Source of the DNA: Halomonas sp. A40-4
GTDB taxonomy: Bacteria; Pseudomonadota; Gammaproteobacteria; Pseudomonadales; Halomonadaceae
Assembly (NCBI RefSeq): GCF_015767635.1
Contig: NZ_CP065230.1
Span: forward strand, 3,472,001 to 3,536,000
Direction of reading: 5' to 3'
Length of the DNA: 64,000 nucleotides
Shown here: positions 56,829-64,000 of the stretch, in pieces
How the letters are laid out: every line of letters starts with the position of its first letter
How positions within the stretch are numbered: the stretch's first letter is position 1
Notes under the pieces: generated by a model
What the model was told of the DNA's origin: nothing
The model's database searches: none
Seen by the model: the letters and a program-made list of their open reading frames with translations, nothing else
Program-made: the position numbers and the translations under genes

Positions 56829-57318
56829 TTTGGTATCTCCGGGAGACGTTTCGCGGCACGCGCACGTCGCACAAGAGATTTCCGTTCACTGGGGTCATGG
56901 ACGTCATGCGAGCCGCCCTGCCTCTCGGCGAGACAACGGTGACGTAGGGAAACGTCAGTTGTCTTGAAAGGCACGCCAGAAGACTGGCTTATCCCTATTG
57001 GGGGTGCTGTCATGGGGAAACCTCACTGGCGCGGATTGCCAGCGTTGAAACAGTTCATCGGGTCGACGTAAGTCTCTGTACGATGACGTGCTTGTCGCCA
57101 ACAGACCAACGATTTATTCGGCACCTGAGCCCAAGCACACATTGGCCTCCGGGTCCCTTCACCACTCCGTTCTTCAAGACCTATCGAATTATCCCGGGCG
57201 GGTATAAAAAAAATGCATGGAATGGCATAAGAGAAAGGCGCTACTCGCTTGGTTGCTCAATCGCTATGTTCCCCGTCATAGCAAACGAGCTAATCGCAAC
57301 CCATCGAGGAGGACCGCC
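56829..57318. other. 490-bp divergent region between sulP and tmpA
   Basis: Holds copy B of the 75-bp element (57078-57152) and presumably both divergent promoters. No credible gene is present. The tmpA ribosome-binding site GAGGAGG lies at its right end. Confidence 0.5.
57078..57152 (+). repeat. 75-bp intergenic element, copy B
   Basis: Matches the minus strand of 51616-51690. It lies 166 bases before the tmpA start, whereas copy A lies 65 bases before betC in the opposite orientation. No third copy was found in the window. Confidence 0.75.
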
Positions 57319-58452
57319 ATGCCCAACCGCCATGCACTTATCGTCCATGAACAGCCCCCCTCCATTGTCATTGACGAAGGAGATCACTCTCAGGAAATCA
57401 GCCCACTGTGGCTACGTGAGCGAACACGCGCGCCTGATCAGTTAGAGTCAATGACACAGCAACGCCTATTCGACTCCCATGCCATCGATTCGGCGCTGAC
57501 ACTCGAGAGTGCAGTCCTGGTCGACGAGCATCACGTTGTTTTGGCGTTTAGCGATGGCCACAAGGAGACCTATGATCTTCGCGTACTCGCCGATGAGCTG
57601 GACGAAACCAGCCACTTCCCTTTCGCCGAGCCTTGGGACGCGAGCCTCAATCAAGACCGGCTTCGTTTTGACTGGCCCCGAACGCTAGACGATCCAGCCT
57701 ACTTCCAGGCGTCACTGGACGCCTACTTGCGGTACGGCTACATCATCCTTCAAGGCGTGCCGACAGACCCGGAGCAAATCCTCCAGGTCGGCAGCCACTT
57801 CGGCTACGTCAAGGAAACCAATTTTGGCCGTTATTTCGAGGTCTACTCCCGCCCGACCGGCAACGACCTGGCTTATCGTAGCGTCGCACTGGGGCCGCAT
57901 ACCGATAATCCCTACCGCAGCCCGGTGCCGGGTATTCAACTGCTGCACTGCCTGGTTAACGAAACCACGGGGGGGCTGTCTACGCTCGCCGACAGCCTGA
58001 AGGTGCTCGAGCAATTGCGCGCGGAAAACCCCGAGGGTTACGCGCTGCTCAAGCGTACCCCGGTGCGCTTTCGCTTCATTGATGCCGGTACTGAGCTGGT
58101 CACCCATCGCACCATGATCCAGACCAACGACGACGGCCATCCCACCGGCGTTCACTACAGTCCTCGCCTGGATGCCCTGCCGCTCCTCTCCGATGCCCAG
58201 ACACGGCTCTTTCATCGGGCGCGTCAACGCCTCGGTGAACTGTTGACGGATCCCGCCTACGAAGTGCGTTTTCCCCTCGCCGCTGGCGATTTGATGATGT
58301 TCGACAACAGCCGAGTTCTGCACGGGCGAACGAGTTACAACACCGACGAGGGCCATCGCCATGTACAGGGGTGCTATCTCGACACCGATGGTCCGCGCGA
58401 ACGCTTCGCAAGCCTGATGAAACAGCAAGGTTTAATGGGAAAGGTGGCTTAA
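57319..58452 (+). CDS. tmpA: Probable 2-trimethylaminoethylphosphonate dioxygenase TmpA
   Basis: An Fe(II)/2-oxoglutarate hydroxylase of the gamma-butyrobetaine hydroxylase family, 377 residues. Iron ligands are H194, D196 (GPHTDNPY) and H335 (VLHGR); R347 fits the 2-oxoglutarate site. The N-terminal domain keeps LWLRER but lacks the zinc-binding cysteines of human gamma-butyrobetaine hydroxylase. The next gene is an HD-domain oxygenase one base away, the known TmpA-TmpB arrangement. TmpA hydroxylates the phosphonate carbon. Without TmpB beside it, gamma-butyrobetaine hydroxylase would be the alternative. ATG 57319 has GAGGAGG upstream. Confidence 0.85.
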   Translation: MPNRHALIVHEQPPSIVIDEGDHSQEISPLWLRERTRAPDQLESMTQQRLFDSHAIDSALTLESAVLVDEHHVVLAFSDGHKETYDLRVLADELDETSHFPFAEPWDASLNQDRLRFDWPRTLDDPAYFQASLDAYLRYGYIILQGVPTDPEQILQVGSHFGYVKETNFGRYFEVYSRPTGNDLAYRSVALGPHTDNPYRSPVPGIQLLHCLVNETTGGLSTLADSLKVLEQLRAENPEGYALLKRTPVRFRFIDAGTELVTHRTMIQTNDDGHPTGVHYSPRLDALPLLSDAQTRLFHRARQRLGELLTDPAYEVRFPLAAGDLMMFDNSRVLHGRTSYNTDEGHRHVQGCYLDTDGPRERFASLMKQQGLMGKVA

Positions 58453-58453
58453 C

Positions 58454-59038
58454 ATGGAACAGGTTCAGTTTCGGCAAATGAAAGACGGCACTCGCGAGGA
58501 ATACGTCTTCCTCGAACAGCTTGAAGACGAGTTCAACCAAGGCTTGGTCGACCGCATCCTGCAGGCATTGCGTCATCTCGAGCTCGGGTTGAGCGGCTAT
58601 CAGGTAACACGCCTGGAGCATTCGCTCCAGACAGCCGCCCGTGCCGAGGCAGACGGCGCCGATAAGGATATGATCATTGGCGCCCTGCTACACGATCTTG
58701 GCGACGAACTCGCGCCCTATAATCACTCGCAGTTGGCCGCGTCGATCATCCGCCCCTACGTCCGCGCCGAGGTCACCTGGATCGTGCACCACCATGGCCT
58801 CTTCCAGAAAGTCTACTACGCCCATCACTTCGGCGAAGATCCCAACGAGCGTGACCGCTACCGGGATCATCCCTGGTACCAGAGCTGCGTGGACTTCTGC
58901 GAGCGCTATGATCAGGCGGCCTTCGACCCTGACTACCCCACGCCTCCGCTTGAGCACTTCGAACCCATGTTGCGCAGCGTGTTTTCACGCACACCCTTCG
59001 ATCCCGCCGTTATTGGGGAAGAGCATCCGTTGGCGTAA
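58454..59038 (+). CDS. tmpB: Probable HD-domain mixed-valence diiron oxygenase TmpB
   Basis: A 194-residue PhnZ-like HD protein. Metal ligands fit H56 (LEHS), H80 and D81 (LLHDLGD), a histidine in the VHHHG group (112-114) and D153 (YDQ). With hydroxylated 2-trimethylaminoethylphosphonate from TmpA, the known enzyme splits the C-P bond to give glycine betaine and phosphate. It starts one base after the tmpA stop, so they are coupled. A generic HD phosphohydrolase role is possible but less likely given the partner. Confidence 0.83.
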   Translation: MEQVQFRQMKDGTREEYVFLEQLEDEFNQGLVDRILQALRHLELGLSGYQVTRLEHSLQTAARAEADGADKDMIIGALLHDLGDELAPYNHSQLAASIIRPYVRAEVTWIVHHHGLFQKVYYAHHFGEDPNERDRYRDHPWYQSCVDFCERYDQAAFDPDYPTPPLEHFEPMLRSVFSRTPFDPAVIGEEHPLA

Positions 59039-59104
59039 TGATGACGCTCGCCACTGGCGTGGCGTGGCATTCACCCTTTCTCCTGAGCAGACGGGAGAAC
59101 GCAA

Positions 59105-59127
59105 TAGCCGGTCGGGCAGACCGGCTA
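59105..59127. terminator. Hairpin between convergent tmpB and lysR genes
   Basis: Perfect 9-bp arms TAGCCGGTC / GACCGGCTA with a 5-base loop, overlapping the lysR stop. There is no T-run, so it is a weak terminator candidate. Confidence 0.5.
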
Positions 59128-60024
59128 ACCGATGGCTTTGATGAGCCAATCGCTGACCGGCGCAATGACGGCACTGCGATGATGCTTGACGCTGAGCCAG
59201 TAGCCATAATCATCACGGGTCACACACGGGGAGAGCGCCACCAGTTGACCGCTTGCCAGATACTCCTTGACGAGAGGTGACCAACCCAGTGCCACGCCCT
59301 GGTGTGCGAGAGCCGCATTCAGCAACAGGGCATAATTATGGTAGGCAAAGACCTCGTCTCTTGGCGTCGTCAGGCCCATCCCCGCATGCTGACACCACTG
59401 TGCCCAATCGAGCCAGCGGGGATCTTTGATATCCTGGTGCAATAGCGCCAGACGGGAAAGCTGCGCTGTCGTCAGCGTTCCCGTCAAACCCTGCGAATGC
59501 GCGTAGTCAGGGCTGCATACGGGGAACACCGCTTCTTTGGCCAGCAACACCGCCTCTTCCTGGGGTATATAAGGGCCAAAACGGATCGCTATATCTGCCG
59601 CTTGCAGTTCAGGGTCGTCAGCACGATCAACCGTCACCAGCTTGAAGGTTAACGTCGGGAACGCCTGTTTGAGCGCTGGCAGCAATGGTAACAAACACAG
59701 GTGGGTAAACCCCGCACCTGCCGCGATTGAAACACAGGGCGCGGGCCGTGCTCCCTGGTGGATGACTCTTTCGCAGGCTTCACGAATCGCCTTGAGGTTG
59801 GGGGCCATCTCCCGATAGAAACTTTCTCCCAGAGGGGTAAGCACCAGGCGGCCGCCTTGACGATCAAACAGGGGCAATCCAAGCGTCTCTTCTAACGCGC
59901 GAATACGCTGCGAGATCGTCGGCTGGGTCGCGCGCTCCTCGTCGGCGGCTGCCGTCATCGAACCCAGCCGCGCCGTGGCCTCGAAGGCAATTAGCGACTT
60001 CATTGAAGGGGGTGGGTAGCACAC
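59125..60024 (-). CDS. LysR-family regulator (GcvA-like), likely for tmpAB
   Basis: A 299-residue LysR protein that starts YPPPSMKSLIAFEATARLGS, the pattern of the GcvA subgroup. The HTH lies at about 15-70 (ATQPTISQRIRALEE) and the effector domain follows. GTG 60024 is chosen because GGAGG lies eight bases upstream. It converges on tmpAB and is the last gene of the repeat-bracketed block, so regulation of tmpAB or the betaine genes is likely but not shown. Confidence 0.9.
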   Translation of the reverse strand: MCYPPPSMKSLIAFEATARLGSMTAAADEERATQPTISQRIRALEETLGLPLFDRQGGRLVLTPLGESFYREMAPNLKAIREACERVIHQGARPAPCVSIAAGAGFTHLCLLPLLPALKQAFPTLTFKLVTVDRADDPELQAADIAIRFGPYIPQEEAVLLAKEAVFPVCSPDYAHSQGLTGTLTTAQLSRLALLHQDIKDPRWLDWAQWCQHAGMGLTTPRDEVFAYHNYALLLNAALAHQGVALGWSPLVKEYLASGQLVALSPCVTRDDYGYWLSVKHHRSAVIAPVSDWLIKAIG

Positions 60025-60465
60025 CAGTGAGGCCTCCGTGTTTTAAGCTTCCGTCATCAGCCCAGCATTTAGCGTATCAATGGAGTCTGAGGAAGGCACT
60101 TTAGCAGACAGTAGGCGCATGGCCTCGACTTTTAGTCCGACGACTTCCTCTTGATCAACGCCCTATAAAACGCCACCGCCCCCACAGAGTGAGGGCGGTG
60201 GCGTTTTGCGTGCGGACAAAAGGCCTGATATGCCCACCCGTATCAGTAACGATTATCATCTGCTATTGATGGCACCAGCGACTCTTCTTATGATACTTAA
60301 ATCGTGCTCTCCGAACCTGTCTGGAGCCCTATCTGCGATCCACTCATCACTCATCCCCTTTCACCCGCGTTTGGCCAAAGCTCGTCGCTACATTCGAAGA
60401 CGATAAGCATGACAATCGATCAGGGGCTTTGGTGGAATGACATCGCCCTTACTGCGAGGTTGATC
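60025..60465. other. 441-bp region with copy B of the 61-bp repeat
   Basis: No gene is visible. It holds the 61-bp repeat (60149-60209), whose hairpin is a stray copy of the preA terminator, and the promoter side of the two LysR genes. Confidence 0.55.
60149..60209 (+). repeat. 61-bp direct repeat, copy B (orphan terminator)
   Basis: Differs from 51406-51466 at two of 61 positions, including the stop-codon context of preA, but no preA gene precedes it here. It marks the right edge of the osmolyte block. Confidence 0.9.
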
Positions 60466-61386
60466 ATGTTACAAATGCGTTATCTGACCTATCTGGACGC
60501 GCTCGCCAGGGAAAGACACTTTGCACGAGCCGCCAACGTCTGTCATGTGACTCAACCCACCTTGTCCGCCGGCATCAAGCAGTTGGAAGATACCTTTGGT
60601 GTCTTGATCGTGGAACGAGGCCAGAGCTATCAACAACTCACCGCCGAAGGCGAGCAGGTGCTCGCCTGGGCGCGGCGCATGCTAGCTGACTACGATAGTC
60701 TGGTACAAAGCCTCCACGACTCGCGTACCCAGCTCGAAGGCCAGCTTCGTCTGGGCGTCATTCCGACGGCGCTACCCATTGTCCGCTGCCTATCCACGCA
60801 ATTCGTCGAGCACTATCCGCACGCTAGCCTGTCCATTCAGTCCTGCACCTCCGATGCCATCCAGCAGGGCATCGATGATTTCGGCTTCGATGCGGGCATC
60901 ACCTACCTCGATAACGAGCCGTTAAACCGCGTTCGTCGCTATCCTCTTTATCGGGAACGCTATTTTCTCGTCGGCCCACCCGCCGTCAAGCTGACCCATA
61001 CCGACAGCATCGACTGGCAGGCAGCCGCGAGCTATCGACTGTGCCTGCTCACCCAGGACATGCAGAACCGTCGCATCCTAGATGCGCGTTTCGACGAAGT
61101 GGGCGTCAAACCGGCGCACCGCATGGAAACCGACTCCCTTACCACTTTGCTATCGCATGTTCGCTATGGCGGTTGGTACAGCATCCTGCCAGGTGCCAGC
61201 CTCTCCCTGCTCACTGGCGGTAGCCCATTGAGCATCGTTCCGTTACCCACCCTGATAACGGATCCGCTGATCGGGCTGATCGCCTCCGCACGGGATCCAC
61301 TCCCCCCCGTGACCCATGCCTTGTTCAGCCTGGCTGGCGAACGGGACTGGCAACAGGAAATAGAACCGCCCACCTTGACGACATGA
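60466..61386 (+). CDS. LysR-family regulator (OxyR/CynR-like), likely for formate dehydrogenase
   Basis: A 306-residue LysR protein that begins MLQMRYLTYLDALARERHF, with the HTH VTQPTLSAGIKQLED. The start at ATG 60466 keeps the usual N-terminus; the frame to 60304 adds 54 unlikely residues. It lies 192 bases before the NAD formate dehydrogenase on the same strand, so it may regulate that gene. The effector is unknown. Confidence 0.88.
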   Translation: MLQMRYLTYLDALARERHFARAANVCHVTQPTLSAGIKQLEDTFGVLIVERGQSYQQLTAEGEQVLAWARRMLADYDSLVQSLHDSRTQLEGQLRLGVIPTALPIVRCLSTQFVEHYPHASLSIQSCTSDAIQQGIDDFGFDAGITYLDNEPLNRVRRYPLYRERYFLVGPPAVKLTHTDSIDWQAAASYRLCLLTQDMQNRRILDARFDEVGVKPAHRMETDSLTTLLSHVRYGGWYSILPGASLSLLTGGSPLSIVPLPTLITDPLIGLIASARDPLPPVTHALFSLAGERDWQQEIEPPTLTT

Positions 61387-61578
61387 CGGCTACCCATCGC
61401 TTACTTTGATAAACGTTGTCGATCACCTCATCGAAACGTTCACTTTGCTGGAACCCGCTCGCTCTACAAGAGTGAAAAGAGCCAGCCCTCGCCCCTGCTG
61501 TTCACCATCGACACAATCAGAGCGACTGGCAATAACCCATTCAGCAACGGTCGCCCGACGACCGGGAGGCAATCCATC

Positions 61579-62778
61579 ATGGCCAAGATTCTCTGCGTGC
61601 TTTACGACGATCCCGTAGACGGCTATCCGCAGTCCTACCCACGTGACGATCTACCCCGAATGGAGCATTATCCCGACGGCCGACTGCCAACCCCCAAGGA
61701 CATCGGGTTTCGCCCCGGGGAGTTGTTGGGCAGCGTTTCCGGTGAGCTAGGACTACGGCAGTTCCTGGAAAGTCAAGGCCACACGCTGGTCGTGACATCG
61801 GACAAGGATGGCCCGGACTCGACCTTCGAGCGCGAACTACCGGACAGCGATGTGGTGATTTCCCAGCCCTTCTGGCCCGCCTACCTGACGGCAGACCGCA
61901 TCGCCAAGGCACCCAACCTCAAACTGGCGATCACCGCCGGTATCGGTTCCGACCACGTCGATCTGGAAGCCGCCGCCGAGAACGGGCTCACAGTCGCCGA
62001 AGTGACGTATTCCAACAGCATCAGCGTCTCGGAACATGCCGTGATGCAGATCCTGGCCTTGGTTCGCAACTATCTGCCTTCCTACCAGTGGATCCTCGAC
62101 CAGGGGTGGCATATCGCCGACTGCTCACAGCGCGCTTATGACCTGGAAGCCATGCATTGTGGCGTTGTGGCGGCAGGACGCATTGGCCTGGCAGTATTAC
62201 GGCGACTGGCACCTTTCGATGTGCACCTGCACTACACAGACCGCCACCGGCTGCCGACAGAAATCGAAGAGGAGCTCAACCTCACCTACCACCCGGACGT
62301 GGAATCGCTGGTTCAGGTGTGTGACGTGGTGAGTATTCATTGCCCGCTGCATCCGGAAACCGAGCACATGTTCAATGACACCCTGCTCGGCAAGATGAAG
62401 CGGGGCGCCTATCTCATCAACACGGCGCGCGGCAAGATTTGCGACCGGGAGGCCATCGTGCGTGCGCTTGAGTCCGGACAGCTTGCCGGCTATGCCGGTG
62501 ACGTCTGGTTTCCTCAGCCAGCGCCCAAGGATCACCCATGGCGCACCATGCCTCATCATGGCATGACGCCCCACACCTCCGGCACCACCTTATCCGCACA
62601 GGCACGCTATGCCGCAGGGACGCGGGAAATTCTCGAATGCTGGCTGGAAGATCGACCCATCCGCGACGAGTATCTGATCGTCGATCAGGGCGGACTGGCC
62701 GGCGCCGGCGCCCATGCCTACAGCGCGGGTAATACCACGGGCGGCGCCGACGAAGCCTCGAAGTTCGGGGCCACTTGA
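61579..62778 (+). CDS. fdh: NAD-dependent formate dehydrogenase (soluble)
   Basis: Oxidises formate to CO2 and reduces NAD+ without a metal. The 399 residues match the well-known Pseudomonas enzyme in length and sequence pattern: AKILCVLYDDPVDGYP at the start, the substrate segment QPFWPAYLT, Rossmann GVVAAGRIGLAVL, NAD-binding YTDRHRL, arginine in NTARGK and the catalytic histidine in MTPHTSGTTLS. GGGAGGC precedes the ATG. The next gene is an OFA-type MFS carrier, probably for formate or oxalate. Confidence 0.95.
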   Translation: MAKILCVLYDDPVDGYPQSYPRDDLPRMEHYPDGRLPTPKDIGFRPGELLGSVSGELGLRQFLESQGHTLVVTSDKDGPDSTFERELPDSDVVISQPFWPAYLTADRIAKAPNLKLAITAGIGSDHVDLEAAAENGLTVAEVTYSNSISVSEHAVMQILALVRNYLPSYQWILDQGWHIADCSQRAYDLEAMHCGVVAAGRIGLAVLRRLAPFDVHLHYTDRHRLPTEIEEELNLTYHPDVESLVQVCDVVSIHCPLHPETEHMFNDTLLGKMKRGAYLINTARGKICDREAIVRALESGQLAGYAGDVWFPQPAPKDHPWRTMPHHGMTPHTSGTTLSAQARYAAGTREILECWLEDRPIRDEYLIVDQGGLAGAGAHAYSAGNTTGGADEASKFGAT

Positions 62779-62813
62779 GCGCAGCACCGCCGAGACCTCT
62801 TCTGAGCAAAACC

Positions 62814-62863
62814 ACCCAACGGGATCACCTTGAGTCACCTTAAACGGACTCAAGCCGTTGGGT
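62814..62863 (+). other. Two-part hairpin between fdh and the OFA transporter
   Basis: Outer arms ACCCAACGG / CCGTTGGGT and inner arms CTTGAGT / ACTCAAG, joined by a 6-base bulge. No T-run follows. It is probably an mRNA structure within the operon, or a weak terminator. Confidence 0.5.
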
Positions 62864-62902
62864 CGGTTCGCCGGATCTCTGACCCTGCCGGAGAAAACAA
62901 CA

Positions 62903-64000
62903 ATGACATCGCTACTCAGCAAGGAACGAATCATCGCCCGTCCCGGCTTCAACCGCTGGATGGTGCCCCCTGCCGCCTTATGTATTCACCTGTGTATTGG
63001 GCAGGTGTATGCGTTCAGCGTCTTCAACCTCCCCATGACACGCCTGCTTGGTGTCAACGAGCAGACACCCGCCGACTGGAAACTCACCGAACTGGGGTGG
63101 ATCTTCAGTCTGGCGATCGTCTTCCTGGGCCTCGCCGCCGCCCTGACCGGCCGCTGGCTTGAGCGCGTCGGTCCCCGCAAAGCCATGTTCCTGGCCGCCT
63201 TCTGCTTCGGTGGTGGCTTGATGATATCCGCCATTGGCGTCTGGGCTCACTGGCTATGGCTCATCTACCTCGGCTACGGCGTGATTGGCGGCATCGGTAT
63301 CGGGATAGGCTATATCTCGCCCGTCTCGACCTTGATCAAATGGTTTCCCGATCGCCCAGGCATGGCCACAGGTATGGCGATCATGGGATTCGGGGGAGGT
63401 GCCATGATCGGGGCGCCACTGGCAACCGACCTCATGGATCATTTCGCCAGTGCACAATCAGCCGGGGTTGGGGCCACCTTCCTTACCATGGGGATCATCT
63501 ATTTCTGCTTCATGTGCCTAGGTGCCCTGATCGTGCGGCTACCTCCCGAGGGATGGCAACCAGAAGGCTACACGCCCGCTGAAACCTCCAGCAAATTGAT
63601 CACGACGGCGAACGTCGATGTTGACCAGTCGTTGAAGACACCCCAGTTCTATCTTGTGTGGCTGGTGCTTTTCCTGAACGTCAGCGCGGGTATCGGGGTG
63701 CTGGGGCAAGCATCGGCGATGTCACAGGAAATGATGCCCGGAAAGATCGAAGCTGCTGCGGCAGCCGGTTTTGTGGGGCTGCTAAGCGTGTTCAACATGG
63801 CAGGCCGATTTTTCTGGGCGTCCATGTCCGACTATCTGGGACGCAAACATACGTACACGATCTTCTTCGTACTCGGCATGGGGCTCTATGCGGCGGTTCC
63901 GCCTGTCGCCTCGCTGGGCAACGTCTTCCTGTACGTGCTGTGCTACTGCATCATCATCAGCATGTATGGCGGTGGTTTTGCCACCGTTCCGGCATATCTC
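62903..64000 (+). CDS. OFA-family MFS transporter (oxalate/formate antiporter), cut at window end
   Basis: The first 366 residues of an MFS carrier with at least ten helices; the gene runs off the window without a stop. The opening WMVPPAALCIHLCIGQVYAFSVFNLP and GYGVIGGIGIGIGYISPVSTLIKWFPDRPGMATG, here in pieces, are typical of the OxlT/OFA group. It follows fdh by 124 bases and may carry formate or oxalate. The start is ATG 62903; the preceding bases (GGAGAAAAC) offer a fair ribosome-binding site. Confidence 0.88.
   Translation, partial: MTSLLSKERIIARPGFNRWMVPPAALCIHLCIGQVYAFSVFNLPMTRLLGVNEQTPADWKLTELGWIFSLAIVFLGLAAALTGRWLERVGPRKAMFLAAFCFGGGLMISAIGVWAHWLWLIYLGYGVIGGIGIGIGYISPVSTLIKWFPDRPGMATGMAIMGFGGGAMIGAPLATDLMDHFASAQSAGVGATFLTMGIIYFCFMCLGALIVRLPPEGWQPEGYTPAETSSKLITTANVDVDQSLKTPQFYLVWLVLFLNVSAGIGVLGQASAMSQEMMPGKIEAAAAAGFVGLLSVFNMAGRFFWASMSDYLGRKHTYTIFFVLGMGLYAAVPPVASLGNVFLYVLCYCIIISMYGGGFATVPAYL

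Noticed and set aside
56825-57013. A 62-codon frame overlapping the start of sulP
   Set aside because: No start signal and no conservation evident; it probably lies within the sulP leader.
51596-57445. Two short frames sharing QRFIR and HW peptides
   Set aside because: The likeness comes from the 75-bp DNA element read in both copies, not from related genes; neither frame has coding character outside the element.
60206-60406. A 66-codon frame after the repeat copy B
   Set aside because: It begins inside the terminator hairpin, has no ribosome-binding site and no recognisable product.

Overview
The window reads as a chromosomal segment of a GC-rich gammaproteobacterium, most likely Halomonas or a close Halomonadaceae relative. 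This is inferred from gene families and codon use; no rRNA or marker gene is present to prove it. Tightly packed operons fill the window. I see no tRNA, rRNA, CRISPR array, transposase, integrase or phage gene.

Layout. 0-4.3 kb: a CUT1-type ABC importer (ATPase, binding protein, two permeases). 4.3-9.5 kb: recQ, a diguanylate cyclase and small membrane or zinc-binding proteins. 9.6-11.8 kb: an MFS exporter with a GlxA-type AraC regulator. 11.9-18.6 kb: a malonate module (GntR regulator, TRAP transporter, malonyl-CoA decarboxylase, malonyl-CoA synthetase). 18.6-20.2 kb: a vSGLT-like sodium symporter. 20.6-24.8 kb: a poorly characterised envelope locus (K+ channel with RCK domain, DUF2491, DUF350, DUF1190 lipoprotein, glutathionylspermidine-synthase-like ATP-grasp ligase) related to the E. 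coli yjfKLMC/ygiBC genes but without pspA. 24.8-40.4 kb: a membrane-bound molybdenum formate dehydrogenase with its chaperone, ferredoxin, accessory genes and molybdenum-cofactor genes, including two moeA paralogues and a COG0523 GTPase. 40.4-43.1 kb: a CACHE-PAS-GGDEF-EAL protein. 43.3-51.4 kb: reductive pyrimidine catabolism (LysR, NCS1 permease, beta-ureidopropionase-like amidase, dihydropyrimidinase, PreT, PreA). 51.4-60.2 kb: an organic osmolyte block (choline sulfatase, BCCT transporter, SulP transporter, TmpA/TmpB phosphonate oxygenases, LysR), bracketed by 61-bp direct repeats. 60.4-64 kb: a LysR regulator, a soluble NAD-dependent formate dehydrogenase and an OFA-family MFS transporter cut by the window end.

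How it works together. Several modules feed small carbon compounds or compatible solutes into metabolism. Malonate becomes acetyl-CoA through malonyl-CoA. Uracil or thymine is reduced and opened to a beta-amino acid. Choline-O-sulfate yields choline and sulfate. 2-Trimethylaminoethylphosphonate would yield glycine betaine and phosphate. Formate is oxidised both at the membrane (Mo enzyme, electrons to quinone) and in the cytoplasm (NAD+). The molybdenum-cofactor genes sit in operons flanking the Mo enzyme.

The points most worth a second look are the 8.7-kb osmolyte block between 61-bp direct repeats, an inverted 75-bp element repeated inside it, the TmpAB pair, and the channel/ATP-grasp envelope locus with a possible 28-residue peptide in front of it.
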